64,000 bases of DNA from Firmicutes bacterium UBA3553 (GCA_002381185.1 DFOA01000017.1:186209-250208), one strand, 5' to 3'; shown: positions 7,952 to 17,272, counted from the first letter of the stretch. Made by a program: numbers and translations. The notes: a model not told the origin generated them from the sequence alone.

Positions 7952-8917
7952 ATGGAGAAGTATAATAAGGAGTTACTGAAGACGCTTTATTACAAAATGT
8001 TCAAAATACGCAAATTTGAAGAGACTGTAGAAAGATATTTCTTAGATGGTGAAATTCCTGGATTTGTTCACTTATATATAGGTGAAGAAGCAATAGCATC
8101 TGGTGTGTGTACTTGTCTTTCTGATCAAGACTATATTGCCAGCACTCACAGGGGTCATGGCCATACAATTGCAAAAGGTGCTGATTTAAACAGGGTGATG
8201 GCAGAAGTATTTGGCAGAAAAACAGGCTGCTGCAGAGGAAAAGGCGGTTCCATGCACATAGCCGACTTCTCGGTTGGAATGCTCGGAGCTAACGGAGTAG
8301 TTGGCGGAGGGTTTAATTTAGCTGTAGGAGCGGCCCTTGCAATTAAAAAACAAAAAAGAGACAATGTTTCTGTTGTATTTTTTGGAGATGGAGCATCAAA
8401 CAGAGGAACTTTCCATGAAGCATTAAATCTGGCATCAGTTTGGAAACTTCCTGTTATATTTGTTTGCGAAAATAATCAATGGGCATCGACCACTCCTTAC
8501 AGAACAACCACATCTGTTGATAATATTTCCGCAAGAGCAGCAGGCTACAGCATGAAGAGCAAAATTGCAGACGGAAATGATGTGTTCGATGTTTATGAGA
8601 GCTTTAAGGAAGCCTTGGAGTATGTAAAGTCGGGAAACGGTCCGTTTTTCCTTGAGGCTAAGACCTATAGAATAAAAGGACATTTTGTAGGAGATCCGGA
8701 GCTTTACAGGACAAAAGAAGAGGTTAACACAGTATATGAAGAAAACAATCCTATAACAAGATTTGAAAACAAGGTATTGAGTGATAATTTAATGTCTGGA
8801 GCAGAGCTTGAAGAAATAAAAAACAAAGTGAAAAATGAAGTAAAAGAAGCTTTGGAATTTGCACAAAACAGCGAATTTCCGGATCCGTCCGAAATATTTG
8901 ATGATTTGTATGTATAG
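7952..8917 (+). CDS. acoA: TPP-dependent dehydrogenase E1 alpha subunit (AcoA/PdhA type)
   Basis: Alpha subunit (321 residues) of a thiamine-diphosphate-dependent 2-oxoacid or acetoin dehydrogenase. The TPP motif begins GDGASNRGTFHEALN (about 146-160) and ends with ENNQWA; the THRGHGH and KGGSMH regions are typical of AcoA/PdhA. The start is the ATG at 7952, with AGGAGG 5 bp upstream; the overlapping GTG at 7949 would be too close. AcoA rather than PdhA is preferred because of the sigma-54 promoter and AcoR-like regulator nearby, a classic acetoin arrangement, but pyruvate or branched-chain 2-oxoacids are not excluded. It is co-transcribed with beta and E2. Confidence 0.88.
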   Translation: MEKYNKELLKTLYYKMFKIRKFEETVERYFLDGEIPGFVHLYIGEEAIASGVCTCLSDQDYIASTHRGHGHTIAKGADLNRVMAEVFGRKTGCCRGKGGSMHIADFSVGMLGANGVVGGGFNLAVGAALAIKKQKRDNVSVVFFGDGASNRGTFHEALNLASVWKLPVIFVCENNQWASTTPYRTTTSVDNISARAAGYSMKSKIADGNDVFDVYESFKEALEYVKSGNGPFFLEAKTYRIKGHFVGDPELYRTKEEVNTVYEENNPITRFENKVLSDNLMSGAELEEIKNKVKNEVKEALEFAQNSEFPDPSEIFDDLYV

Positions 8918-8927
8918 GAGGGGCAAA

Positions 8928-9896
8928 ATGAGACAAGTTACATTTGCGCAGGCTACATTGGAAGCAATGGCAGAAGAAATGAGAAGAGATAAAAGCATAT
9001 TTGTAATGGGAGAGGATATTGTCAGGCAGGGAGGAATTTTCGGTCAGTTCAAAGGGCTTCATGACGAGTTTGGCGACAGAATAATGGATACTCCCATATC
9101 TGAAACAGCTATAATCGGCGCTTCTGTGGGAGCTGCAATGGCAGGCATGAGACCTGTTGCGGATATGCATTTTGCTGATTTCATGGGAGTTGCAATGGAT
9201 GAATTGTTTAATCAAATGGCTAAAATCAGATATATGTTCGGAGGACAGACTACCGTTCCCATGGTCGTAAGGGCACCTGATGGATTGTCTTCATGTGGTG
9301 CGGCTCAGCATTCCCAAAGCGTTGAGGCATGGTTTATGAATATTCCGGGATTAAAGGTTGTGACACCATCTAACCCTGCTGAGGCCAAGGGACTGTTAAA
9401 ATCGGCCTTAAGAGATAACAATCCTGTAATATATTTTGAAAATAAAGTATTGTACAGAGAAAAAGGTGAAGTCCCTGAAGGTGAATTTTTAGTCCCCATA
9501 GGAAAAGCAAATATTGTGAGAGAAGGTACGGATATAACAATAATTTCTTATTCAATAGGCATGAAAAAAGCATACGAAGCTGCCGACAAGCTTGAAAAAG
9601 AAGGAATACATGCGGAAGTTATTGATTTGAGAACACTGGTACCCTATGATAAAGAAGCCATACTTGAATCTGTTAAAAAGACACACAGAGTTGCCATTAT
9701 ACATGAAGCGGTAAAGCAGGGCGGAGCAGGTTCTGAAATAGCTGCATTTGTAGCTGAAAATGCCATTGAGTATCTGGATGCTCCAATAATGAGATTCGGA
9801 GCACCGTTTGTTCCTGTACCGTTTTCACCTCCTTTAGAAAAAGCATATAGATTGGATTCAGATAAAATAGTCAAAGAAATACTTGAAAAGTTTTAA
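8928..9896 (+). CDS. acoB: TPP-dependent dehydrogenase E1 beta subunit (AcoB/PdhB type)
   Basis: Beta subunit (322 residues) that completes the E1 active site. Signatures: FVMGEDI, FGQFKGLHDEFGDR, DTPISETAIIGASVGAAMAGMRPV and the C-terminal DLRTLVPYDKEAI. The start is the ATG at 8928, directly behind GGAGGGG, 10 bp after the alpha stop; an upstream in-frame ATG at 8859 lies inside acoA and has no ribosome site. The product forms an alpha2-beta2 E1 that transfers the cleaved acyl/hydroxyethyl group to the lipoyl arm of E2. Confidence 0.9.
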   Translation: MRQVTFAQATLEAMAEEMRRDKSIFVMGEDIVRQGGIFGQFKGLHDEFGDRIMDTPISETAIIGASVGAAMAGMRPVADMHFADFMGVAMDELFNQMAKIRYMFGGQTTVPMVVRAPDGLSSCGAAQHSQSVEAWFMNIPGLKVVTPSNPAEAKGLLKSALRDNNPVIYFENKVLYREKGEVPEGEFLVPIGKANIVREGTDITIISYSIGMKKAYEAADKLEKEGIHAEVIDLRTLVPYDKEAILESVKKTHRVAIIHEAVKQGGAGSEIAAFVAENAIEYLDAPIMRFGAPFVPVPFSPPLEKAYRLDSDKIVKEILEKF

Positions 9897-9916
9897 ATTG
9901 TAAAAAGGAGGATGAA

Positions 9917-11122
9917 ATGGTAAGAGAAATACTGATGCCCAAGTTAGGGCTTACAATGGTTGAAGGAACAATCACACAGTGGTTTGTCAAAGAAGGAGAG
10001 CATGTTAATGTGGGAGATAAATTGCTGGAAGTTGAAACAGACAAGCTCACAAATGAAATTACCGCAGATACAGAAGGAACAGTGCGAAGTATATTGGTTA
10101 GGGCTGGCGAAACTGCGGAAGTTCAGGACTTGATTGGCATAATTTCAGGAGAAGATGATGACATATCCTCATATGTCCCTGCAACTCCATATGCTAAAAA
10201 GGTTGCATCCGAAAGAGGCGTCGATTTGAATAAAGTGGTTCCAACAGGATATAAGGGTGTAATTGTTGCCAAGGATGTGGAAAATGCAGATGTTCAGGAA
10301 GTAAGAATAAAGGTAACGCCTACTGCAAGAAAAATGGCTGAAGACAAAGGAGTTAATCTGGCAGAGATATATAACGGCAGTAAAATAAGAAAAGCAGATA
10401 TATTGGCGCTGGAAGAAAAACAAATATCAGAAGAAGACTTTGAAACCGAAAGAGCAAGTTCAATGAGAAAAATAATTGCTCAGAGAATGAAAACAACCTG
10501 GGCAGGAACACCAATGGTTACATTTAATATGGAAGCAAATATGACAGAACTAATTAATCTTCGTGAAAGATTAAAACCTATATACCTCAAAGAAGGCCTG
10601 AAGCTTACTTACAACCATATAATCATGAAAATTTTGTCAAGGCTGCTGATTAAATACAGATATTTAAATGCAAGTTTTGAAGACGACACAATAATCTATC
10701 ACAAACATGTTAATCTGGGTATTGCAGTAGATGTGGAAAGAGGGTTAATGGTTCCTAATGTTAAAGGAATTGAAAAAATGACACTTAAAGAAATTGCCGG
10801 AGAAACCGAAAAATTAATCGAGGATGCAAGAACAAATAAACTAAATCCCGATTATTTGACAGGAGGAACATTTACAATTACAAATATAGGTATGTTTGGC
10901 ACTGAATACTTCACTCCTATTATTAATAAGCCTGAAGTTGCAATATTAGGCATTAACAGAATTGTAGACAAACCGGTTGCTTTAAATAAAGAAGTTGTAA
11001 TAAGACCGATGATGAATTTAAGCCTTACAACTGATCACAGCCTTGTGGACGGTGCGATGTCAGCCAGATTTCTGAGGGAAATTGTTGATATAATTGAAAA
11101 TCCCTTCTTATTAATAGATTAA
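9917..11122 (+). CDS. acoC: Dihydrolipoyl acyltransferase E2 (AcoC/PdhC type)
   Basis: A 401-residue E2 core: an N-terminal lipoyl domain with the lipoylated lysine in ETDKLTNEI (near residue 43), then two successive stretches resembling the E3/E1-binding domain (TPYAKKVASERGVDL at about 90 and TPTARKMAEDKGVNL at about 135), and the acetyltransferase domain with active-site DHSLVDGAMSARF near the C-terminus. The histidine and DG of the usual DHRxxDG are kept. No dihydrolipoamide dehydrogenase (E3) follows: a terminator and a convergent usp gene close the operon, so E3 must come from elsewhere. Acetoin is the leading substrate by context. Confidence 0.9.
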   Translation: MVREILMPKLGLTMVEGTITQWFVKEGEHVNVGDKLLEVETDKLTNEITADTEGTVRSILVRAGETAEVQDLIGIISGEDDDISSYVPATPYAKKVASERGVDLNKVVPTGYKGVIVAKDVENADVQEVRIKVTPTARKMAEDKGVNLAEIYNGSKIRKADILALEEKQISEEDFETERASSMRKIIAQRMKTTWAGTPMVTFNMEANMTELINLRERLKPIYLKEGLKLTYNHIIMKILSRLLIKYRYLNASFEDDTIIYHKHVNLGIAVDVERGLMVPNVKGIEKMTLKEIAGETEKLIEDARTNKLNPDYLTGGTFTITNIGMFGTEYFTPIINKPEVAILGINRIVDKPVALNKEVVIRPMMNLSLTTDHSLVDGAMSARFLREIVDIIENPFLLID

Positions 11123-11130
11123 TCCCAAAA

Positions 11131-11165
11131 AAATTATAAGTTATTTTCATAACTTATAATTTTTT
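11131..11165. terminator. Bidirectional terminator between acoC and usp
   Basis: A perfect 14-bp stem (11131-11144 with 11149-11162, loop TTTC) has A tracts before and T tracts after it, serving the convergent acoC (+) and usp (-) genes. Confidence 0.8.
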
Positions 11166-11168
11166 TGT

Positions 11169-11621
11169 CTATCCATTTATAACCATTACCGGGCAGGGTG
11201 ATGCAGAAATGACTTTTTGAGTAACAGATCCTACAAAAAACCTCTCAAAGTTTGAAAAGCCACGCCTTCCCATTACTATAAGATCAAAATTTTCATCTGC
11301 AGCCAGTTTTACAATTTCTTCAGCTGCTTCACCTGTTATTACCTTTTTTATTATATTCAAATTGTCGTAATCCAGATTCCTTACAATTATATCAAGCATC
11401 CTGGCTTCTTCTCGAATAAGTTTTTTCATCATTTCTTTTCTGTTTGCGTCAAATGCGGTCTCAACATTCATTCCGAAATATGAATACTTATCCTCTGAAG
11501 GAAGATTTACAACCGTTACAAAAGTTAACTCCGCATTTAGAAGCTTTCCTACGGATACAGCTTTTTCAGCAGCTTTTTGAGAAGCTTTTGAACCGTCTAA
11601 TGGTATTAATATTTTTTTCAT
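11169..11621 (-). CDS. Universal stress protein, UspA family
   Basis: A 150-residue single-domain Usp. The N-terminus MKKILIPLDGSKASQKA is typical and the C-terminal ATP-binding signature is VMGRRGFSNFERFFVGSVTQKVI (G-x2-G-x9-GS type) near 120-142. Usp proteins bind ATP or act in stress adaptation, but individual roles are usually unclear. The start at 11621 is favoured because GGGGAGGA lies just upstream of it; a start six codons earlier (11639) would put this ribosome site inside the gene. Convergent to acoC with a shared terminator. Confidence 0.88.
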   Translation of the reverse strand: MKKILIPLDGSKASQKAAEKAVSVGKLLNAELTFVTVVNLPSEDKYSYFGMNVETAFDANRKEMMKKLIREEARMLDIIVRNLDYDNLNIIKKVITGEAAEEIVKLAADENFDLIVMGRRGFSNFERFFVGSVTQKVISASPCPVMVING

Positions 11622-11760
11622 GGATTCCTCCCCAAACACTATTTTATTTAAAGCAGTTAAAACTTTTTCCTTATAATATATTTATACCTTAATTTATTTT
11701 ATATAAACAATTTTGACTATAAAAAATAGATAATTATTAAAATATTTTCCTAAGTTATTT

Positions 11761-11833
11761 AAATAGCCGACGGATGTGGGAAATGAAGTCTGGCTCCGTC
11801 ATTTAGAGGGAAATGCGGAATTAATGGCTATTT
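11761..11833 (+). ncRNA. Possible structured RNA element upstream of surE
   Basis: AAATAGCC (11761-11768) pairs with GGCTATTT (11826-11833), and immediately inside it GACGGA (11769-11774) pairs with TCCGTC (11795-11800), giving a two-helix junction. GGGAAATG occurs twice in the loops. I do not recognise a known riboswitch class. It ends about 60 bp before surE. Confidence 0.3.
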
Positions 11834-11891
11834 ACATTATACATGTTTAATGATACAATGCCTTTGCTAACTATAACTGACGAGGTGTGTA

Positions 11892-12671
11892 ATGTTAAAG
11901 ATCTTAATTACCAATGATGACGGAATATTTTCTGAAGGAATAAAGGTATTGGCTGAGATTATGGAGGATTTCGGGCAAATTTATGTGGCTGCACCCGACA
12001 GACAGAGAAGTGCGGTATCACATGGCATAACAATACATGAACCTATAATGGTAGAAAGGTATGATTTTCCTGTAAATTCAGCAGTTGCCTGGAGCATCGG
12101 AAGCACACCTGCGGACTGTATTCGTATAGCCTTGAACAACTTGCTTCCGGACAAACCTGATCTTATACTTTCGGGCATAAACAACGGTACGAATTATGGA
12201 GGGGATATATTGTATTCGGGTACGGTGGCGGGTGCAATAGAAGGATTTCAGTACAAGATACCGTCCATAGCCCTTTCCCTGGACGGCAGCAATTTTGATG
12301 TTTGCCGAAGCCATTTGGGGAAATTTATAGATCGATATATTCATAATTTAATGGAAAGCAGATATGTTTTGAATGTTAACATTCCTTCCTGCAATCAGGA
12401 TGATTTTAAGGGGATTGCCTATGCAAGGCTATCGGCTCCCGGTCAGTACCCGTTTTATTTTAAGGAAAAAATGCTCAGCTACAAAACCAGCAGCTACGAA
12501 CTGTGCATGAAGGATTCTTCATCTGTAGAAGAAAACTCAGATATAGACTATGTAAAGCAGGGATATATTTCAGTTACTCCTATAGCACCTAATTATGAGA
12601 ATCCTGAACATGTTAGACATCTCATAAATACCGGCATAGTGGAGAAACCGGCCTTTTCTGAGGCCGAATAA
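11892..12671 (+). CDS. surE: 5'/3'-nucleotidase SurE
   Basis: Metal-dependent survival protein phosphatase (259 residues) that dephosphorylates nucleoside 5'- and 3'-monophosphates. The metal and active-site pattern is present: ILITNDDG at 3-10, a serine in AVSHG near 39, and LILSGINNGTNYG near 91-103 with the metal-binding asparagine. Start ATG has GAGGTG upstream. It is apparently monocistronic, with a hairpin (12741-12764) following. Its leader contains a possible structured element (11761-11833). Confidence 0.92.
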   Translation: MLKILITNDDGIFSEGIKVLAEIMEDFGQIYVAAPDRQRSAVSHGITIHEPIMVERYDFPVNSAVAWSIGSTPADCIRIALNNLLPDKPDLILSGINNGTNYGGDILYSGTVAGAIEGFQYKIPSIALSLDGSNFDVCRSHLGKFIDRYIHNLMESRYVLNVNIPSCNQDDFKGIAYARLSAPGQYPFYFKEKMLSYKTSSYELCMKDSSSVEENSDIDYVKQGYISVTPIAPNYENPEHVRHLINTGIVEKPAFSEAE

Positions 12672-12740
12672 AATTGATAAGTCCTGTATATGAAGCAGTT
12701 CCCCAATTTCATAAGGAAATTATTAAGATTAATATAAAAA

Positions 12741-12767
12741 AATATAAGCTTTGCAGCTTATATTTTA
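12741..12767 (+). terminator. Hairpin after surE
   Basis: A 10-bp stem AATATAAGCT / AGCTTATATT with loop TTGC is followed by TTA only. It is a weak terminator. The string TTGCAGCTTATATTTT recurs at 12836-12851 without the left arm. Confidence 0.45.
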
Positions 12768-12999
12768 GGCTGTCGGCATTCTATATGTTGATGGCTTTTT
12801 TTATATCTATGATTAGTTAAAGAAGGGTTTCTCTTTTGCAGCTTATATTTTTTTGCACTTACAGCCGCAATCCCCGGATAGTCCGGCTGGGCTTTTGAAT
12901 TAATTATAATAGCCGCTTATGTATTGTTAGCAGAGCTCCAATGTGGTATAATTTATAGAACATTATTGGAATTGTGATATGGATTTAAATGGAGGAATT
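12768..12999. other. Gene-free stretch between surE and pcrA
   Basis: It holds the second TTGCAGCTTATATTTT copy, a small CCGGA-TAG-TCCGG hairpin (about 12875-12887) and the pcrA promoter. No coding potential or known RNA was recognised in it. Confidence 0.5.
12924..12952 (+). promoter_or_regulatory. Sigma-A promoter of pcrA-ligA
   Basis: TTGTTA (12924-12929), 17 bp, TATAAT (12947-12952), 48 bp before the pcrA start at 13000. Confidence 0.65.
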
Positions 13000-15240
13000 A
13001 TGGACTTATTAAATAAATTGAATGAAAAGCAAAGAGAAGCAGCTTCCCATGACAAGGGGCCAATACTTGTTATAGCAGGAGCCGGAACAGGAAAAACAAG
13101 AGTTCTTACACACAGAATAGCATACCTGGTAGAGACCGGAAAAGCAAAGCCCTGGGAGATTCTTGCTATTACATTTACCAACAAAGCTGCTAATGAAATG
13201 AAGGAAAGAATAGGACAGCTTATAGACTATTCAATAGATAAGATGTGGATTGGAACCTTCCACTCTATTTGCGTGAGAATATTAAGAAGAAATATAGACA
13301 GAATAGGTTATGATACGAACTTCGTAATCTATGATACAAATGATCAGAAGTCGATAATCAAGGACTGCATTAAGGAACTTGATTTGGATACAAAGAAATA
13401 TAATGTGAATTCAATCAGGGCCGTTATAAGCGGTGAGAAAAACTTAAGGAAAAGTGCCGATAAATATATTGCCGAGCATTACACTGATTTTATCAAACGA
13501 AACATTGGTGAAGTATATGCCCTTTATGAAAAAAAATTAAAACAGGCAAATGCACTGGATTTTGACGACCTTCTTATAAAAACACTGAAGATTCTGGAAA
13601 CAGAAGATGATATAAGAGAATTATACAGAGAGCGCTTTAAATATATTCTTGTTGATGAATATCAGGATACCAACCTGGTACAATACAACTTGGTTAAAAT
13701 TCTCGGACAAAAACCAAACGGTGAGAACAACGTGTTTGTAGTTGGAGACGAGGACCAGTCCATATATGGCTGGAGAGGTGCAGACATAAAGAACATCCTT
13801 AATTTTGAGCAGGATTTTGAAGGAGCGAAGGTTGTAAAGCTTGAAAAAAACTACCGCTCTACCAATGTCATATTGAGCGCAGCCAACGGAGTTATCTGCA
13901 ATAACTGTCAACGCAAAGGCAAAAACCTTTATACAGATTTTGAAGGCGGGAATCTCATACGTATACTCGAAACAGACAATGAAAAAGATGAAGCATTTAC
14001 AATTGCTGCACTAATGAGAAAAGAACGAAGAGAAAACAACCTGGATTATTTGGATATGGCGGTTTTATACAGAACAAACGCCCAGTCAAGAGCCTTGGAA
14101 GAAGGATTGATGAGAGAAGGTATACCTTACAAAATAGTAGGCGGGTTGAAGTTCTATGAAAGAAAAGAAATTAAGGACATTATAGCGTATTTGATGCTCA
14201 TATACAATCAAAAGGATGCCATTAGCTTTGATAGAATAATAAATGTCCCTAAAAGAAAAATCGGTCAAAAAACCATTGATATGATAACTGAACATTCAGA
14301 TCGGGCAGGTACTTCAAAATTTGAAGCGTGTTTTGATATAGAAGAGCTTAATTTGTCTCAAGCAGCTTCTAAAAGCGTAGAAAACTTTGTTTCCATGATG
14401 GAAATGTTCATGATTAAAAAAGATGTAATGCCCTTGTCAGAATTCATTCAGGAGGTTTATGAGGCAACAGGTTTAAAGGCGATGCTCCTTGAGGAGGATA
14501 CTGATGACGGAAGAAGCAGAATTGAAAACGTAGAGGAATTTTTGTCCGCTGCCAAGGATTTTGAGGAAAGATATGAGGAAAACAGCCTGGAGGACTTTCT
14601 TGCCCATGTTTCTTTGCTGGCAGATATTGATAAAACCGATGAAACAAAAAAAGACACTGTTACACTGATGACTGTCCACAGTGCAAAGGGCTTGGAATTT
14701 GACACAGTATTTATTTCTGGTCTGGAGGAAGGCATGTTTCCGATTATTGACCAGAATGATTTAAATGATGATTTGGAAGAGGAAAGAAGATTGTTCTATG
14801 TTGCCATCACAAGGGCAAAAAGAATGCTTTACATTACTCATGCCAATGACAGAATGCGCTTCGGAAATCATGAGATGAAAGCCAAATCCAGATTTTTAAA
14901 GGAAATACCTTGTGAATGCATAGAAGAAAGAGATCCAATGTCGTTTGCCGCCAAAAAGATTGAAAGGCTTGATAGTGTTGATTATACTTCTAACAAGAAG
15001 CCTCCTTTTGTTAAAAACAACTTTTTTAAGGGTGGATTTGATTTAGAAGAAAAGGAGAGCAAACCAAGACTCAAATCTGATAAAATACAGCCAGGGGACA
15101 GGGTTATGCACAAGGCCTGGGGTGTAGGTACTGTTGTGCAGATTAAGGATGAAGGGGACAGCAAGGTAGCAGTCATTGCCTTTGAAAATAAAGGATTAAA
15201 AAATTTAAATATGGAATATGCGCCAATTGAAAAAATTTAA
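13000..15240 (+). CDS. pcrA: ATP-dependent DNA helicase PcrA (UvrD/Rep family)
   Basis: Superfamily 1A 3'-5' DNA helicase for repair and replication-fork maintenance (746 residues). Motifs in order: LNEKQREAA (Q motif), GAGTGKT Walker A near 28-34, the IGTFHSICVRILRR motif, VDEYQDTN (motif II), GDEDQSIYGWRGAD (motif III), LEKNYRS (motif IV), TVHSAKGLEFD (motif V) and VAITRAKRMLYI (motif VI). The C-terminus carries the PcrA-type Tudor-like segment (GDRVMHKAWGVGTVV). The start at 13000 follows GGAGGAA; an ATG at 12979 precedes that site and is rejected. ligA follows after 18 bp, the common Firmicute pcrA-ligA pair. Confidence 0.95.
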   Translation: MDLLNKLNEKQREAASHDKGPILVIAGAGTGKTRVLTHRIAYLVETGKAKPWEILAITFTNKAANEMKERIGQLIDYSIDKMWIGTFHSICVRILRRNIDRIGYDTNFVIYDTNDQKSIIKDCIKELDLDTKKYNVNSIRAVISGEKNLRKSADKYIAEHYTDFIKRNIGEVYALYEKKLKQANALDFDDLLIKTLKILETEDDIRELYRERFKYILVDEYQDTNLVQYNLVKILGQKPNGENNVFVVGDEDQSIYGWRGADIKNILNFEQDFEGAKVVKLEKNYRSTNVILSAANGVICNNCQRKGKNLYTDFEGGNLIRILETDNEKDEAFTIAALMRKERRENNLDYLDMAVLYRTNAQSRALEEGLMREGIPYKIVGGLKFYERKEIKDIIAYLMLIYNQKDAISFDRIINVPKRKIGQKTIDMITEHSDRAGTSKFEACFDIEELNLSQAASKSVENFVSMMEMFMIKKDVMPLSEFIQEVYEATGLKAMLLEEDTDDGRSRIENVEEFLSAAKDFEERYEENSLEDFLAHVSLLADIDKTDETKKDTVTLMTVHSAKGLEFDTVFISGLEEGMFPIIDQNDLNDDLEEERRLFYVAITRAKRMLYITHANDRMRFGNHEMKAKSRFLKEIPCECIEERDPMSFAAKKIERLDSVDYTSNKKPPFVKNNFFKGGFDLEEKESKPRLKSDKIQPGDRVMHKAWGVGTVVQIKDEGDSKVAVIAFENKGLKNLNMEYAPIEKI

Positions 15241-15258
15241 GCTTGAAAGGAATATATT

Positions 15259-17232
15259 ATGGACGATAAGCTTCTTTTAATGAAAGAAAAAATAAAGCTT
15301 TTAAATGATGCAAACAAGGCATACTATCAGGAAAACAGAGAAATAATGTCAAACTTTGAATACGACAAGCTATATGATGAGCTTGTTGAGCTGGAAAAAG
15401 AAACCGGCACAACATTATCAAACAGTCCCACAATTAATGTGGGATATGAGCTGTTATCCAATCTTCCCAAGGAACGACATGAAAAACCTATGCTTTCATT
15501 GGATAAGACAAAAGAAGTTGCTGCATTAAAAGACTGGCTTGGAAATAACGAAGGAATTCTTTCCTGGAAGCTTGACGGACTTACCATAGTAATGTCATAT
15601 CTGGACGGAAAGCTTGTAAAGGCTGTTACAAGAGGTAACGGTGAGGTTGGAGAAGTAATTACAAATAACGCGAAAGTGTTTACAAATATACCGGTTAATA
15701 TAGGCTACAAGGGAAGCTTGATACTAAGGGGAGAAGCTGTAATAAGCTATTCTGATTTCGAAAAAATCAACAATGAAATAAAAGATGTGGATGCAAAGTA
15801 TAAAAATCCCAGGAACCTATGCAGCGGCTCAGTAAGGCAGCTCAACAACAAAATCACTGCAGAAAGGAATGTGCGCTTTTATGCATTTTCAGTCGTTAAA
15901 GCAGAGGATATAGATTTTAAAAATTCAAGAAAAGAACAGCTTGACTGGCTTAAGAGCCAGGGCTTCAGCACAGTGGAATTTAAAAAAGTAAGTTTATCAA
16001 ATATTGAAGAAACGGTTAATTGGTTTGCAGAACATGTAACAGAAAACGACCTGCCATCAGATGGATTAGTGCTGACATATGATAATATTTCATACGGAGA
16101 ATCCCTGGGCGCGACTGCAAAATTTCCGAGGGATTCAATTGCTTTTAAATGGCGGGACGAAATAAAAGAAACCAAGCTTTTAGAAATTGAATGGAGTGCT
16201 TCAAGAACAGGATTGATAAATCCTATTGCAATATTTGAACCGGTGGAGCTTGAAGGAACAACTGTGAGCCGTGCCAGTGTACATAATTTAAGCATAATGG
16301 ATAACCTGGAACTAGGAATCGGAGATACTATAAGCGTATATAAAGCTAATATGATTATCCCTCAGATATCAGACAACCTAACAAGAAGCGGTAATGCGGA
16401 AATACCAAACAGATGTCCTGTCTGCGGAGGTGAAACTCTCATTAAAAATGAAAATGATGTAAAAACATTGTATTGCATCAACGATGAATGTCTGGCTAAA
16501 CAAATAAAATCATTTACACATTTTGTAAGCAGAGATGCCTTAAACATAGAGGGATTGTCAGAGGCAACAATTGAAAAGCTCATTGCCAAGGGGCTGGTAA
16601 AGGAGCTGGCCGATATATTCCATATAGAAAACTTCAAAGACGAAGTAATAGAAATGGAAGGTTTCGGCGAAAAGTCATTCAGCAATTTGCTTAATTCTGT
16701 GAACAAAGCAAGAAAAACAACTGCGGCAAGGCTTCTGTACAGTCTCGGAATTCCTAACATAGGGCTGTCTAATGCAAGGCTCATCTGCAGGAAATTCAAC
16801 GATGACTGGAACAGAATAGAAGGCGCAGGCTTTGAAGATCTTACTGAAATATCTGGTATTGGCGATATTATGGCAAAAAATTACGTTGACTTTTTTAAGG
16901 ATGAAAAAAAACAAAAGATAGTCTACGACCTGCTTAAGGAAGTGGAACTTGAAAGGACACAGGAAAACAAATCCGATCAAATATTTGAAAATATAAACTT
17001 TGTTATTACAGGCTCTGTTGAACAGTTCAAAAACAGAGATGAAATAAAAGAAGCTATTGAAGATAGGGGCGGAAAAGTCACAGGCTCAGTCACATCCAAG
17101 ACAAATTATTTAATAAATAATGACAACATGTCAAACTCATCAAAAAATAAAAAAGCCAAAGAGCTTGGAATCAGGATAATCACTGAAGATGAATTTATCC
17201 AATGGCTGAATAACGGTACCCTGCCGGAATAA
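15259..17232 (+). CDS. ligA: NAD-dependent DNA ligase, LigA family, with altered active-site residues
   Basis: 657 residues with the full LigA layout: Ia domain (1-60), adenylation domain with the nucleophile Lys104 in KLDG, OB fold, four-cysteine zinc finger (CPVC near 394 and C-x4-C after it), helix-hairpin-helix region and C-terminal BRCT domain (about 575-650). Compared from memory with E. coli LigA, several usually essential positions differ: His23 is Tyr23, Asp32 is Asn32, Glu113 is Ser102, Lys290 is Thr273, and TRGDG reads TRGNG. Lys104, Asp106-Gly107, RGE, NPRN and AFK remain. It may be a divergent paralogue rather than the main replicative ligase. It sits in an operon with pcrA. Confidence 0.88.
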   Translation: MDDKLLLMKEKIKLLNDANKAYYQENREIMSNFEYDKLYDELVELEKETGTTLSNSPTINVGYELLSNLPKERHEKPMLSLDKTKEVAALKDWLGNNEGILSWKLDGLTIVMSYLDGKLVKAVTRGNGEVGEVITNNAKVFTNIPVNIGYKGSLILRGEAVISYSDFEKINNEIKDVDAKYKNPRNLCSGSVRQLNNKITAERNVRFYAFSVVKAEDIDFKNSRKEQLDWLKSQGFSTVEFKKVSLSNIEETVNWFAEHVTENDLPSDGLVLTYDNISYGESLGATAKFPRDSIAFKWRDEIKETKLLEIEWSASRTGLINPIAIFEPVELEGTTVSRASVHNLSIMDNLELGIGDTISVYKANMIIPQISDNLTRSGNAEIPNRCPVCGGETLIKNENDVKTLYCINDECLAKQIKSFTHFVSRDALNIEGLSEATIEKLIAKGLVKELADIFHIENFKDEVIEMEGFGEKSFSNLLNSVNKARKTTAARLLYSLGIPNIGLSNARLICRKFNDDWNRIEGAGFEDLTEISGIGDIMAKNYVDFFKDEKKQKIVYDLLKEVELERTQENKSDQIFENINFVITGSVEQFKNRDEIKEAIEDRGGKVTGSVTSKTNYLINNDNMSNSSKNKKAKELGIRIITEDEFIQWLNNGTLPE

Positions 17233-17243
17233 CAAATGCAAAC

Positions 17244-17272
17244 TTTACGTAATGTCCGAAGTATGATAGAAT
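17244..17272 (+). promoter_or_regulatory. Candidate promoter of the lysO pair
   Basis: TTTACG (17244-17249), 17 bp, TAGAAT (17267-17272), about 30 bp before the first lysO gene. Both hexamers deviate from consensus. Confidence 0.4.

Noticed and set aside
8751..9215. 154-codon minus-strand frame across the acoA-acoB junction
   Set aside because: Antisense to two clear genes, Cys/His-rich shadow translation, no ribosome site.
16362..16799. 145-codon minus-strand frame inside ligA
   Set aside because: Shadow of the ligase zinc-finger and helix-hairpin-helix region.
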